A stretch of DNA of 64,000 nucleotides from Scytolyngbya sp. HA4215-MV1 (GCA_019359045.1 JAHHIA010000011.1:62001-126000), one strand, 5' to 3'; positions 8,254 to 17,240 are shown, counted from the first letter of the stretch. A program made the numbers and translations. Notes: a model not told the origin generated them from the sequence alone.

Positions 8254-9876
8254 ATGCTGAGCAAGTTAAAGTTAAATTCTCAGAAGCTTGATTGGCTACC
8301 TCTAGCAGTCATTGTTGCAGGCATTCTCTATTCGTTTTATTTACTTCAGCAAACTCCAGAAGGGTTGTTTTTAAGTGGAGATGGTGGACTCAAATATCTT
8401 TTGGCAAAACAACTCGGATCTGGTGAATTTCGGTTTGATCTTAATTTGACTGTACAACCCTGGGTTGCGCAACTTTGGAAAGCTGGGTTTTATCCTTTCA
8501 AGCCACCCTTTGCTTACGAAATTTCAGATAAATACTACATCACTTTTCCCTTTACCTTTCCCGCTATCACAGCCCCTTTCTATCGTCTTTTTGGTTTTCG
8601 AGGGCTATCTCTTGTGCCATTGGTATCCACCTGGGTGTTATGGTTGACTTTCTATCAAGTTTGTCGCCAATTGAATCTGGGGAAATGGATCACGATTGTG
8701 ATGCTCATAACGCTCATTTTTGCGTCTCCTTTAACCATTTATAGTGCTACTTACTGGGAACATACCCTCGCGATCGCCCTAGCATTTGGTGGGATGTCGC
8801 TCTGGCTGGGTAAGCAGTTCCAGGATCTCAATCACTTTCAATTAATTTTAAGTGGAATTTTAATTGGTTTATCAGTCTGGTTTCGAGAAGAGTTGCTTTG
8901 TTTAGTGATTGCCATTGTTTTAGTCAATGGTATTGTCGCTAGCCTCAATTGGCATCAATCCGAAAATATTCCTAAATCTAAAATTATTTTGTTTCTTGTT
9001 TGCTTACTCCTCACCGTAGCGCTATTTTTTGGCTGCAATATTCTAGTTTATGGACATCCTTTAGGAGCGCATTCTTTTCAGGTACTTGAGAAGGTTTCAC
9101 TCATCGCTAGAATTCACGCAGCTCTAGAAAATTTTCAAAAGCTCAGCTTTGACTTTGTCGCCTATTTCCCCCTAACAATCTTTTTGCTTATTTATTTAGG
9201 ACTGGTTCTTTTTAATCAAAATCTAAGATTAACTCATGAGACTAAAATTTTGTTACTCATTGGACTCATTTTTATCTGTACGATTCCTTGGATACTTTCG
9301 AGTGCGGAGGGTATTTCTTTAGGATCTCGAACGGGTGGAAAACAATGGGGACCTAGATTTTTGCTGATCTTAGTGCCGATGGTCTCTCTCTTGAGTGCAA
9401 TTGGCTTAAAGAGTTTAACATCTGTCCATTCGCGATCTTTAAGATATGCAACAATCGTGATTTTTACGGCATTGCTAATGGTAGGAATTCGTTGGAATGT
9501 CTTTTCAGGAACCAATTTTTTGGCAGGTGCCCAAAGACCGCTGCCCCTATTAAATTATTTAAAAACGCAGCCAAATCCGATCATTGCCGTTTCTCATCAA
9601 TATATGAGTCAGACTTTGACACAGTTATTTGATCAAAAAACTTTCTTCTTGGCTGAGAAAAGTGAGGCTGTGAAAAAGCTAAGTGTAGCTTTACACCAAA
9701 TAGGACATCCTAATTTTCTTTATATTTGTTATCCCTTTAATCCCTGTGAGCCTGAGAAAAAGATGGTAGGAAATTCAAATTTCTTGTCGGGTGCTCAAAG
9801 CTACACCATCCAATTCGATCGTGCTGGAGTTTTCGGCAAATATCCTGTGTATGAAGTTTCAGTAAGAGAGAATTGA
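8254..9876 (+). CDS. Multi-pass membrane protein, probable GT-C glycosyltransferase
   Basis: The ATG at 8254 is chosen because AAAGGGAGCAAG lies just before it; an in-frame ATG at 8167 would overlap the previous gene by 41 bases. The resulting 540-residue protein has ten or more hydrophobic segments and a first-loop SGDGGLKYLLAKQL stretch, where an acidic residue sits in the place typical of polyprenyl-phosphate-sugar transferases. A long soluble C-terminal end contains several Cys (near CYPFNPCEPEK). No precise family is recognised. Base composition is markedly AT-richer than the neighbouring genes, like the acyltransferase at 4832. It probably works with the flanking glycosyltransferases. 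Confidence 0.72.
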   Translation: MLSKLKLNSQKLDWLPLAVIVAGILYSFYLLQQTPEGLFLSGDGGLKYLLAKQLGSGEFRFDLNLTVQPWVAQLWKAGFYPFKPPFAYEISDKYYITFPFTFPAITAPFYRLFGFRGLSLVPLVSTWVLWLTFYQVCRQLNLGKWITIVMLITLIFASPLTIYSATYWEHTLAIALAFGGMSLWLGKQFQDLNHFQLILSGILIGLSVWFREELLCLVIAIVLVNGIVASLNWHQSENIPKSKIILFLVCLLLTVALFFGCNILVYGHPLGAHSFQVLEKVSLIARIHAALENFQKLSFDFVAYFPLTIFLLIYLGLVLFNQNLRLTHETKILLLIGLIFICTIPWILSSAEGISLGSRTGGKQWGPRFLLILVPMVSLLSAIGLKSLTSVHSRSLRYATIVIFTALLMVGIRWNVFSGTNFLAGAQRPLPLLNYLKTQPNPIIAVSHQYMSQTLTQLFDQKTFFLAEKSEAVKKLSVALHQIGHPNFLYICYPFNPCEPEKKMVGNSNFLSGAQSYTIQFDRAGVFGKYPVYEVSVREN

Positions 9877-9984
9877 TGGGCTACCGGGATCTTTCTTTCG
9901 CTAGTTATCATCGCGTTATTGCTCTTAGCCAACTTGGGGCGATAGTTTTCTGTTTGTCAACAATCACTAATTGAGAACTGCTCA

Positions 9985-11238
9985 ATGTTCACCGACGAAT
10001 CCCATGATCTCCTGACTGTACCGACTGGCAACCTGCGGATTCCTGAAGCTCCGCCTGTGACTGCCGGAGATAATGTCTCAGAGTCACCAGACGATCGCGC
10101 CGTCTATTTTTCGTTGGTGATTCCGACCTTCAACGAAGCCAAAAACATTCGGAAAATTGTTGAGCTACTGACTAAGTTGTTGGATGGCTTTATAGCCGAT
10201 GACTATGAGCTAATTGTGGTAGACGACAATAGCCCAGATTGTACCTGGGAGTTAGCTCAAGCGTTGATGAGTGAGTACCCGCAACTCCGGGTGATGCGTC
10301 GCCAGGAAGAAAAGGGGCTTTCAACGGCAGTGATTCGAGGTTGGCAAGCAGCCAAGGGTCAGGTTTTGGGTGTGATTGATGCTGACTTGCAGCATCCTCC
10401 CGAAGTCTTGCAGCAGTTGCTTGCCGCGATCGAGCAGGGTGCTGATTTAGCAACCGCCAGTCGTCATGTTGAGGGCGGGGGCGTTAGTGAGTGGAGTGTC
10501 GTTCGGCGTTTCCTCTCTCGTGGTGCCCAACTTTTAGGATTGGTAATTTTGCCAAGGGTGATTGGACGAGTTTCCGACCCCATGAGTGGCTACTTTATGG
10601 TGCGTCGTAGCGCGATCGCCAACCGCACTATGAACCCGATGGGTTACAAGATTCTGATTGAGGTGATTGGGGTTGGCAATATTGACCAGGTTGCAGAAGT
10701 CGGCTACGTCTTCCAAGAACGGCAGGAAGGGGAAAGCAAAGTGACCTGGCGGCAGTATGTTGAATACATCCTGCACCTACTACGTCTGCGATCGGGCGGA
10801 CGCGTTGCCCGCCTTAGAAAACGCTGGCAACCTCCGGTTGCTCGCTTTATGCGGTTCGGAGTAGTTGGTTTGAGCGGGGTTGGCGTCGATCTAGGCATCT
10901 TTTATCTGCTGCGTGAGTTTGCCGGTTTAGCGCTAACCCGCAGTGCCATCTTGTCTTCAGAAGTCGCAATCATCACCAACTTTTTGCTGAACGATGCCTG
11001 GACGTTTGGCGATATTTCTAGCAAACAAAAAGGATGGAAAAGACGCATCAAACGATTCATCAAGTTCAACATTATTTGCCTGATGGGCTTGATTTTAAAC
11101 GTGTTGCTAGTGAATCTGCTCTTCAATGCTTTTGGCATGAATGAATACTTGGCAAAACTTATTGCCATCGCTGCCGTGACCCTGTGGAACTTCTGGATCA
11201 ACCTAAAACTCAGCTGGCGAGTTACAGAGACGAAGTAG
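9985..11238 (+). CDS. Fusion of GT2 glycosyltransferase and GtrA domain
   Basis: Residues about 42-270 are a GT2 domain of the dolichol-phosphate mannosyltransferase/GtrB type: FSLVIPTFNEAKNI, a VVDDNS stretch and the metal-binding DAD motif (residues 132-134) in VIDADLQHPPE. Residues about 288-412 are a GtrA domain with four membrane segments, starting FMRFGVVGLSGVGVDLGIF. Such proteins load a sugar from a nucleotide donor onto polyprenyl phosphate and help move it across the membrane, giving the donor used by GT-C enzymes such as the two encoded just upstream. Having both activities in one chain fits a one-step supply. Confidence 0.88.
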   Translation: MFTDESHDLLTVPTGNLRIPEAPPVTAGDNVSESPDDRAVYFSLVIPTFNEAKNIRKIVELLTKLLDGFIADDYELIVVDDNSPDCTWELAQALMSEYPQLRVMRRQEEKGLSTAVIRGWQAAKGQVLGVIDADLQHPPEVLQQLLAAIEQGADLATASRHVEGGGVSEWSVVRRFLSRGAQLLGLVILPRVIGRVSDPMSGYFMVRRSAIANRTMNPMGYKILIEVIGVGNIDQVAEVGYVFQERQEGESKVTWRQYVEYILHLLRLRSGGRVARLRKRWQPPVARFMRFGVVGLSGVGVDLGIFYLLREFAGLALTRSAILSSEVAIITNFLLNDAWTFGDISSKQKGWKRRIKRFIKFNIICLMGLILNVLLVNLLFNAFGMNEYLAKLIAIAAVTLWNFWINLKLSWRVTETK

Positions 11239-11382
11239 CGGTGTAGAAGCGTAAAGAGGGCACGGATTAATAGGGATAAGACCCAGAGAGAATCAGAGCC
11301 AGAAAAAGGGTCTGATAAAAAGTTGGAGGTGGAATGCACCTCCCTGAAATGGATTCCCCAATCTTCAGCTTTCAATCGCTCC

Positions 11383-11991
11383 TTAATCTTGCCTGATACT
11401 TTGCGGTACTCCGACCGGAGAGGTGCCAGCAATCGATCGCAAATTCTGGCAACGAATCAGTTCAGCGAAGTTCAGACTGGGACGACCTTCAATCTGAGCA
11501 ACGGCTTCAATCGCGGAGAGCAGATGGCGGGCTGCCTCAGTTTCGGTGTAGCCACGGCGCAGGGCAACCCGCACGGCAGCTTCATCTGCATCTAGCTCTG
11601 CCCGCGAGTTGTTGTTCGATCGCCAAATCTGGGTTGCTGCGATCGTCGTCAACCCCCCTGCCACTGCTGCTCCCAAAATATCGACCTGCACCATTTCCAC
11701 CACAGCGCCCAATAGACCAACTGCAACCAATCCCTGATACAGATTGGGCTTGAACCATTTCACTGAGGTTAACCAACTCACAGTCCGCAAGATCATCAAA
11801 TCCCGCTGTGGACGTGACAACTCGCTCCACAGATCAAAGTTAATTGATACAGGCCGTTCCCGTATCCAAGGCAAGGGAAATGTGTAATCCACAACGACCC
11901 GTTGTTCTGGCTTACTGACCAGTTTTACCATCATGCGACCTGACGCCGGAAGCACATCTAATAGGCGACGAATTTCGGGTTCGGGATTCAT
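11383..11991 (-). CDS. DUF3318-like membrane-associated protein
   Basis: The start is placed at 11991 (MNPEPEIRRLLDVLPASGRM), which fits my memory of the DUF3318 family start; the 18 codons before it translate a low-complexity G/A repeat and are probably not protein. The 202-residue product has a hydrophobic region at about residues 86-122 that likely forms two membrane passes, flanked by soluble parts. The C-terminal half (DADEAAVRVALRRGYTETEAARHLLSAIEAVAQIE) is helical. The function of this cyanobacterial family is unknown. It converges with the GT2-GtrA gene and is separated from the next upstream gene by a strong terminator. Confidence 0.75.
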   Translation of the reverse strand: MNPEPEIRRLLDVLPASGRMMVKLVSKPEQRVVVDYTFPLPWIRERPVSINFDLWSELSRPQRDLMILRTVSWLTSVKWFKPNLYQGLVAVGLLGAVVEMVQVDILGAAVAGGLTTIAATQIWRSNNNSRAELDADEAAVRVALRRGYTETEAARHLLSAIEAVAQIEGRPSLNFAELIRCQNLRSIAGTSPVGVPQSIRQD

Positions 11992-12143
11992 AGGCGGCAG
12001 GAGGAAAGGTAAAGGGTGGGGGATAAAGGCATAGAGAGAGGGCAAAGGTAGGAAAAGGTAGGAGAGTGTTAAATGTTGAGTGCCGCTGCCCTAGCGTTGG
12101 TGACTGATAGCAGTTCTACATTTTTTGTGAAAGAGAAAGCCTT

Positions 12144-12178
12144 TGTAAAAAAGAGTTCCAAAGGAACTCTTTTTTACA
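12144..12178 (-). terminator. Strong, possibly bidirectional terminator
   Basis: A perfect 16-bp stem (TGTAAAAAAGAGTTCC and its complement) with a 3-base AAA loop, with T-rich 3' arms on both strands. It lies 28 bases after the stop of the exported-protein gene at 12207 and should end that leftward operon. Confidence 0.85.
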
Positions 12179-12206
12179 GTCCAATTAGGATTGCCATATC
12201 ACCTAT

Positions 12207-12989
12207 CTAATATAAAACCTCAAAACTATTTGCCAGAGCAACGATCGCGTTAGGAAGTTGAGCTTTTCCAGTCTCAGTGGCAGCAAGCAAGAGCAGTAAG
12301 GCATCTTGACCAGCGGGGCGTGCTAGGATCACTCCACTGATGGGTTGAGTTTTACCGGCAATGGTGAGGGAGCCAGTCCATTCAATTTGGATGCCTGATG
12401 GGGCGAACGATTGTGCGAAACCTGGTTTGAACCCTTCTCCGCGTTGAAAGAGTGTTTGGGCAACCTGAGTCAGAGAATCACTAACAGACTGGGGATCGAG
12501 AGCAACCTTCGCCAACGCTTGGGGTTGTGGAACCACTGTGTAGGAAAGACTCCCATCCGGCGCTTCGATTAGGACTGAGCCTGCTAAAGGACTGAGGTTA
12601 TAGCCCTTCAAAATACCTACCTTGAAGCGATTTGCAGCATCCTGATACACCCCACTGAGGGGTAGAGGGGGAACTGCGGGTAGGGGTAAAGGAGGCGGTA
12701 CAAAATTGACTGGCGGTAGAGTCGGAGTGGAAGATGGAGCAGGCGAAGCGCTAGAAGAGGAAGTTGGCACAGTCGGGGCTGCAGTTGGCACAGGCGAAGA
12801 AACTGTGGGAGAGAGTTTTGGCGTCGGGGTCGGAATCAATTCGGGCGGGGAAGTTTGAGCGATCGCCGTTTCTAAGGGGACACCGACTGGTTGCCTCCCT
12901 ATCACGGGTGCCGCCATCGGATGCGTCAAGATCAACCCGATTGTCACCAGTACCCACACACCAAACCACCACACGCGATTGCGTCTCAT
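12207..12989 (-). CDS. Exported protein with Pro/Ser/Thr linker
   Basis: A 260-residue protein with an N-terminal hydrophobic segment (about residues 6-27, signal peptide or anchor), then a Pro/Ser/Thr/Ala-rich linker (about 45-110) and a folded C-terminal domain (about 110-260) that starts SGVYQDAANRFKVGILKGY. The domain resembles the general layout of PsbP/Mog1-like periplasmic domains, but this is a guess. A GGGAGA sequence 6 bases before the ATG is a good ribosome site and lies inside the end of the upstream transporter gene, with only three bases between the two coding regions, so they form one operon. No function can be assigned. Confidence 0.7.
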   Translation of the reverse strand: MRRNRVWWFGVWVLVTIGLILTHPMAAPVIGRQPVGVPLETAIAQTSPPELIPTPTPKLSPTVSSPVPTAAPTVPTSSSSASPAPSSTPTLPPVNFVPPPLPLPAVPPLPLSGVYQDAANRFKVGILKGYNLSPLAGSVLIEAPDGSLSYTVVPQPQALAKVALDPQSVSDSLTQVAQTLFQRGEGFKPGFAQSFAPSGIQIEWTGSLTIAGKTQPISGVILARPAGQDALLLLLAATETGKAQLPNAIVALANSFEVLY

Positions 12990-12992
12990 GCC

Positions 12993-14465
12993 CTATCTCC
13001 CAATAATGGATGGGTTACCTGTATCAAATAGTCCCGCTACACAGCCAATCATGAGGGTGGCTAGCGTCGCTGCCCAGAGGGCTTTCCAACCTAAAACGCT
13101 GATATCTTTTCGGCGAGAAGGAATCAAGCTGACCAATCCTCCCACAAAAATCCCTACTGAGGGCAGATGAGCAAAACCACACAGGGCATAGCTCACAACT
13201 AACAGCGTACGATCGCTAATTAATTTCTGACTCGATAAAACAGCAAGTTGTTGATAGGCAGGTACTTCGGTTTCCAGCAAGCGTCGCCCAATCAACACAG
13301 AAGCTTGCCATAGTTCTTGTGAGTTGAGAGACACGCCAGTCAAGAACGTCAATGGCAAAAATAGGACACCTAAGATATTTTGTAGCGTTACGAACTGAAA
13401 AATCTTCCCTAAATTGTGGAGAAGAGGATTTTGGCTTAGCGCTAAAGACGCTAGATTGCCAAAGAAAAGGTTAACCAGCGCAACTAATCCTAAAACTGCA
13501 ATCAGCAAAGCGGCGATCGAGATCGCCAACTTAACCCCATCCATTGCCCCAATAATTAAGCTTTCCATTGGACTGACCTTTTCCAAATCAACCCCTGCCT
13601 TTTGAGTCAGTAAGTCATCTGTATGGGCGATTTCGTTCTCGGCAATGGCTTCCGGCAAACCACCTAATGTTCGAGGCACTTCGGTCTCAGGCACTAAAAT
13701 TTTGGCGATGACAAAACAAGCTGGAATCGCCATGAAGGAAGCAGAAACCAAATGCCCAGTGATGTTAGGAAAAGTGGGTCGAAGCAAACTGCTATACAGT
13801 GCCAAGACTGTGGAGGCAATGCTACCAAAGCAAGACGCCAAAATAGCACACAATTCGCTGCGAGTCATGTCCACCAAAAAGGGGCGCACCACTAACATCG
13901 ATTCAATACCCACAAAAATATTGGCGGCTCCACTCAGTGCTTCTGCCCCGCTCAGATTCATCGACCATCGAAAAATTCGGGCAAATACCGTCACGATCGG
14001 CTGAATCAATCGCAAGTTATAGAACAGGGACATTAGCGCCGAAAAGAAAATGACGATTGGTAGGGCACGAAAAGCAAAGACATAGCCCAGATTGAGGTTA
14101 TCAGGACTGAGTCGATCGCCCGGTACAGGCACATACGGAGGCGTAACTGCTCTAGCAATCCATCGCCCGGCTAAGACTGGACCCGGCACCTGCGCTGCAT
14201 CAGGCACCAGTAAAGAGCCAAAAATGAATCGAGATCCAGCTTCGGTAGCATCCAGAATGGCATTTACACTATCGTTGATCACCTTCACTGCATCACGCGT
14301 TCCTGGCACTAGGAACACTAGCGCTCCCAGCACCAACTGCAACCCAATTCCCCAAAAAATCACTTTCCAGGGAATAATTCGGCGATTTTCAGAACCGAGC
14401 CAAGCGATCGCGCAAAGCCCAAAAATGCCCAGAAAAGATAAACCATTCAACCAGGGCATCAGCAT
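12993..14465 (-). CDS. nupC: NupC/CNT-family nucleoside transporter
   Basis: A 490-residue membrane protein of the concentrative nucleoside transporter family. The family pattern is visible: a first helix pair (residues 5-55), a long loop containing FIFGSLL, FFSALMSLFYNL, a scaffold region with GAANIFVGIESMLVVRPF (the two nucleoside-binding stretches of CNT proteins) and YALCGFAHLPSVGIFVGGL near the C-terminus. It should carry nucleosides inward with Na+ or H+. The protein is longer than the roughly 400 residues of E. coli NupC because of loops after helices 3 and 6. It heads a two-gene operon with the exported protein at 12207. Confidence 0.9.
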   Translation of the reverse strand: MLMPWLNGLSFLGIFGLCAIAWLGSENRRIIPWKVIFWGIGLQLVLGALVFLVPGTRDAVKVINDSVNAILDATEAGSRFIFGSLLVPDAAQVPGPVLAGRWIARAVTPPYVPVPGDRLSPDNLNLGYVFAFRALPIVIFFSALMSLFYNLRLIQPIVTVFARIFRWSMNLSGAEALSGAANIFVGIESMLVVRPFLVDMTRSELCAILASCFGSIASTVLALYSSLLRPTFPNITGHLVSASFMAIPACFVIAKILVPETEVPRTLGGLPEAIAENEIAHTDDLLTQKAGVDLEKVSPMESLIIGAMDGVKLAISIAALLIAVLGLVALVNLFFGNLASLALSQNPLLHNLGKIFQFVTLQNILGVLFLPLTFLTGVSLNSQELWQASVLIGRRLLETEVPAYQQLAVLSSQKLISDRTLLVVSYALCGFAHLPSVGIFVGGLVSLIPSRRKDISVLGWKALWAATLATLMIGCVAGLFDTGNPSIIGR

Positions 14466-14637
14466 CTAGATCCCAAAACGGTACATGGGGGAATTCTATC
14501 TTTTCTACGTACCTTGCTGGATATCGCTCCCCGATTTAGAGAGCCAAGAAGCTACTAGAAAAACTTTTTAGTAATACAAAATGCTCCTGAAGGCTGGCTT
14601 CTGATACCAATTTAAATTGAGAATATGACACTTAGGA

Positions 14638-14740
14638 GGTCCCCTAAATCCCCCTTAAAAAGGGGGACTTCAAGACTGGCTTGGGTTTCCCCCCTTTTTA
14701 CTAGCGCAGCGGTGCATTAGCGCGGGGGCTAGGGGGGATC
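14638..14740. repeat. Dispersed palindromic repeat (CCCCTAAATCCCCC type)
   Basis: The region starts with a CCCCTAAATCCCCC run, has an inner 7-bp hairpin (CCCCCTT AAA AAGGGGG, 14650-14666) and ends with GGGGGCTAGGGGGGATC. It shares the 15-base CTAGCGCAGCGGTGC (14701-14715) with the reverse complement of 57032-57046 in a second element of the same kind, so it belongs to a dispersed repeat family, possibly MITE-derived. Confidence 0.7.
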
Positions 14741-14887
14741 TAGATCTGTCGCAAACACAAATCAAATTGGTATGACTCCCCGATCGAATGATTAGATTGG
14801 ACCGATTGGAGAATCGCCATTCCTTCAAGGCAATCTCTCTGCAAAAAAGCAGCGATCGTGTTTTCCACAATTCGCTGCTTTTTAACT

Positions 14888-14922
14888 AAAAGCAAAGGAC
14901 AGAACTTCTAACCTTTGTTTTT
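14888..14922 (-). terminator. Possible terminator of the psb operon
   Basis: AAAAGCAAAGG (14888-14898) pairs with CCTTTGTTTTT (14912-14922). On the minus strand the stem runs into TTTTAG. It lies 187 bases after the psbJ stop, past another hairpin. The stem is AT-rich and imperfect. Confidence 0.4.
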
Positions 14923-14960
14923 ACCAATTTAGCAAGCTTACTGGGTGGTGGTGAATAGCA

Positions 14961-14991
14961 GTGTGAATTGAGACTTCGTTTCAATTCACAC
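14961..14991 (-). terminator. Hairpin downstream of psbJ
   Basis: A GTGTGAATTGA / TCAATTCACAC stem, extendable to 14 bp with one G-T pair and a very short loop, lies 118 bases after the psbJ stop. No T-run follows, so it may be a 3'-end processing or stabilising structure rather than a simple terminator. Confidence 0.45.
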
Positions 14992-15108
14992 AACTCCAAA
15001 TTCATACCCAGAATCAGCAATGCTGGGTTACATAAGTTAGCCGAGACTAATCTATTAACGGTTAATCGTTGCAAACAAAACAAACCAAGCTTGACAACGG
15101 AAACTGGA

Positions 15109-15228
15109 CTAGATAGAAGAACCTAGCCCTGCATAAGCACCATAAAAGAACAGTCCAACTACGGTGAGAACACCCATACCAGCGATCGTTGCAACGATCC
15201 ACAATGGAATTCTTCCACTTCCAGACAT
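15109..15228 (-). CDS. psbJ: Photosystem II protein J (PsbJ)
   Basis: Translation of the minus strand gives a 39-residue protein with the PsbJ pattern: [19 protein letters not shown], a single membrane segment and the end [13 protein letters not shown]. PsbJ is a small photosystem II subunit near the QB pocket and cytochrome b559, needed for efficient electron flow and assembly. A perfect Shine-Dalgarno sequence, AGGAGG, lies 7 bases before the ATG. It is the last gene of psbE-psbF-psbL-psbJ, 78 bases after psbL. The length is the usual 39-40 residues. Confidence 0.97.
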   Translation of the reverse strand: MSGSGRIPLWIVATIAGMGVLTVVGLFFYGAYAGLGSSI

Positions 15229-15306
15229 GAATTCACCTCCTAAAATTTAGGCAATTTCTAAACACGAAATCTTCAATCTTGAAAAATCTAGTCAACTTTA
15301 CGCCAG

Positions 15307-15429
15307 CTAGTTAAAGAAATAACTAGAGAAAAGAATGCCAAGCACAAAAACGAGTAACAGACCTAGATAAAGGGATGTCCGATTTAACTCAACGGGCTGT
15401 TTATTGGGGTTAGAACTTTTTGTTTTCAC
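15307..15429 (-). CDS. psbL: Photosystem II protein L (PsbL), GTG start
   Basis: The 40-residue product has the strongly conserved core [16 protein letters not shown] followed by one membrane segment and the end ILFSSYFFN. PsbL sits at the dimer interface of photosystem II and supports QA function. No ATG is available in frame at the expected position; a GTG at 15427-15429, 7 bases after the psbF stop, gives the normal length and is the likely start, possibly read through coupling with psbF. The N-terminus (MKTKSSNPN) is one residue longer and more basic than the MERTPNPN form I recall from other cyanobacteria. Confidence 0.95.
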   Translation of the reverse strand: MKTKSSNPNKQPVELNRTSLYLGLLLVFVLGILFSSYFFN

Positions 15430-15436
15430 TACTTTT

Positions 15437-15571
15437 CTACCGTTGAATAAACTGCATCGATGCGATTGCTCCCAAGAAGAAAACCGTGGGAACGGCAAGT
15501 GTGTGAACGGCAAGCCACCTAACCGTAAAAATAGGATAGGAGGTTGGTTGGTTGGGGTTATTGCTAGTCAT
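15437..15571 (-). CDS. psbF: Cytochrome b559 beta subunit (PsbF)
   Basis: A 44-residue protein, [20 protein letters not shown] followed by [20 protein letters not shown] and FIQR, matching PsbF closely. His23 at the start of the membrane helix is the heme ligand, paired with His23 of PsbE. Cytochrome b559 is an essential core part of photosystem II. The gene lies 19 bases after psbE and 7 bases before psbL, in the standard order. The length and every landmark residue are normal. Confidence 0.97.
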   Translation of the reverse strand: MTSNNPNQPTSYPIFTVRWLAVHTLAVPTVFFLGAIASMQFIQR

Positions 15572-15590
15572 GACTTTAGGGGGTTAAAAA

Positions 15591-15848
15591 CTACTTATCC
15601 AGTTGCTTCACAAATTGGTTAATTTGCTGCTTTGCTTCATAACGCTTGTTCAAAATCGGAACTTCTTGCTTAGCTGTGGGATAGTACTCATTTGGACGAG
15701 GAGTTCCAAATGCGTCATATGCCAAGCCCGTGCTGACAAACAACCAACCAGCAATAAACAACGCTGGAATGGTAATGCTATGAATTACCCAATAACGGAT
15801 ACTCGTAATAATGTCGCCAAATGGGCGCTCTCCGGTTGTACCAGCCAT
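15591..15848 (-). CDS. psbE: Cytochrome b559 alpha subunit (PsbE)
   Basis: An 85-residue protein starting [20 protein letters not shown]. His23 in WVIHSITIP is the axial heme ligand. One membrane helix (about 20-42) is followed by a lumenal tail ending in a Gln/Lys-rich helix. A GGAGG ribosome site lies 7 bases before the ATG. It heads psbE-psbF-psbL-psbJ; the 298 bases between its start and the ycf48 stop leave room for an own promoter in addition to read-through from rubA-ycf48. Confidence 0.97.
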   Translation of the reverse strand: MAGTTGERPFGDIITSIRYWVIHSITIPALFIAGWLFVSTGLAYDAFGTPRPNEYYPTAKQEVPILNKRYEAKQQINQFVKQLDK

Positions 15849-16146
15849 TCAGATTCCTCCACTACAGACTTCAAAACTTGATCTTAATAATACGAAACCA
15901 CTGAAACACTCACAAGCAATTAGCAAACAGATTGCGATCGCTGACCTACTCAAACCAAAGATCTGAACAAGCATGCTGATTAGATGAAAAGTAGAAATGG
16001 AAATATTGCATCAATCAAGCCAAACCCCGCTGCAAAAAACATTCCTACCAAATCACCAATTGTCCTCTTATTCAAACCAAAATCGCTGACACTCTGAACC
16101 AGAAACTAAAGCCCTCAGCCCTACACAAGCTTTTCAGAAAGAACCT

Positions 16147-17139
16147 TTAAGAAACAGCTTGGTACTTTAGCAAAGTCCCTTTCTGCCCCAAAATGAAGCC
16201 CTGTTCAGAATTGACAAAGATAATCTTATATAAGTTTGAGGGTACATCCTCAACATCTTTATCCTTTTGCCAAGTCTGACCACCATCCAAGCTGCAAAGC
16301 AAGTTTCCACTGCCTCCTGCAATCCACACCTCGTTGGGTGTACGATATGCCAAATCGAGCAGTCCCCAACTCGTTGCTAACTCAGGACTCTTTGCATCTT
16401 CCCACTGTTCGGGATCATCCAACCGAGTAAATTGAACTTGTCCACCCCGCGCTAACATCCAGAGTCGTCCGTCCTGGGTAAAGCCCATGCCCTGGACTCG
16501 GCGTGAACTGTTGCGATTGTGGGGAGTCCAAGCCGCCTGACCAGGTTCCCAAGTCGAGTAAAAACTGCCTCTGGACGAAACAGCAACATATCGCCCTTCA
16601 GGCGATCTGGCAATACTCCGAACCACGCCCACCGCTTCTTCTACCATCGCTTTCCAGGTTTTACCACCATCGTCCGTGCGGTAGATTGCACCGATGTCGG
16701 TCGTCATTTCGGCAGATTGAGATCCAAGTGCCACGATCGCATTAGGTGAACCTGGCAACTTCTCGCTGAGTGGAATACGCGACCAAGAATGACCATCATC
16801 ACTGGTGTGGAGCAAAAGAGATGGCTGTCCAACCACCCATCCCTCTTGACCATCAAAGCTCACAGAAGTCAAAAGATAGGGCGCATCCAAATTCAGCTTT
16901 TTGGGCTGCCAGGTATCTCCCCCATCCGTTGTTTCCAGAATGGTGGACTCGTTCCCCACGATCCAACCGTGCTGAGGACTACTAAAGCTTAGATCGAGCA
17001 AGTTTGCTTCAGTCGGTAACTGGAGCACTTGCCAAGGATTGTAGTCTAATAAGGGTAAATAGCCCCCACAGCCTACACACAGCAATCCCACAGCGCATAA
17101 AGCTAAAACCCGTTTGAAAAATTTGGAAATCAACTGCAT
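16147..17139 (-). CDS. ycf48: Photosystem II assembly factor Ycf48 (Hcf136)
   Basis: A lumenal assembly factor that binds newly made D1 and helps form the D1-D2 reaction-centre complex. The 330-residue form starting at 17139 is preferred because its N-terminus (MQLISKFFKRVLALCAVGLL then CVGCGG) is a lipoprotein-like signal with Cys24 as the likely lipid site; an upstream in-frame start (17196) would bury it. The body is a seven-bladed propeller with repeated GWIVGNES, DGGDTWQ, GWVVGQPS, DDGHSW, DDGKTWK and DGGQTWQK blade motifs. The order rubA-ycf48-psbEFLJ is conserved in cyanobacteria and supports the call. Confidence 0.95.
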   Translation of the reverse strand: MQLISKFFKRVLALCAVGLLCVGCGGYLPLLDYNPWQVLQLPTEANLLDLSFSSPQHGWIVGNESTILETTDGGDTWQPKKLNLDAPYLLTSVSFDGQEGWVVGQPSLLLHTSDDGHSWSRIPLSEKLPGSPNAIVALGSQSAEMTTDIGAIYRTDDGGKTWKAMVEEAVGVVRSIARSPEGRYVAVSSRGSFYSTWEPGQAAWTPHNRNSSRRVQGMGFTQDGRLWMLARGGQVQFTRLDDPEQWEDAKSPELATSWGLLDLAYRTPNEVWIAGGSGNLLCSLDGGQTWQKDKDVEDVPSNLYKIIFVNSEQGFILGQKGTLLKYQAVS

Positions 17140-17240
17140 CGATTCAATCACTTCTGTAGAAAATTCATCTCTTGGTAAAGATCGGTAAAGAGACATCAGC
17201 CAATCTCGTCACCCCTCGATCGCCTCGAAGCCTGACCGTT

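Larger units (their letters stand above)
14466..15108. other. Repeat-bearing intergenic region
   Basis: These 643 bases separate psbJ from nupC. They hold a G/C-run palindromic repeat (14638-14740) and two hairpins downstream of psbJ, described separately. Open frames inside are short and made of repeat sequence; none is credible as a gene. Confidence 0.6.
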
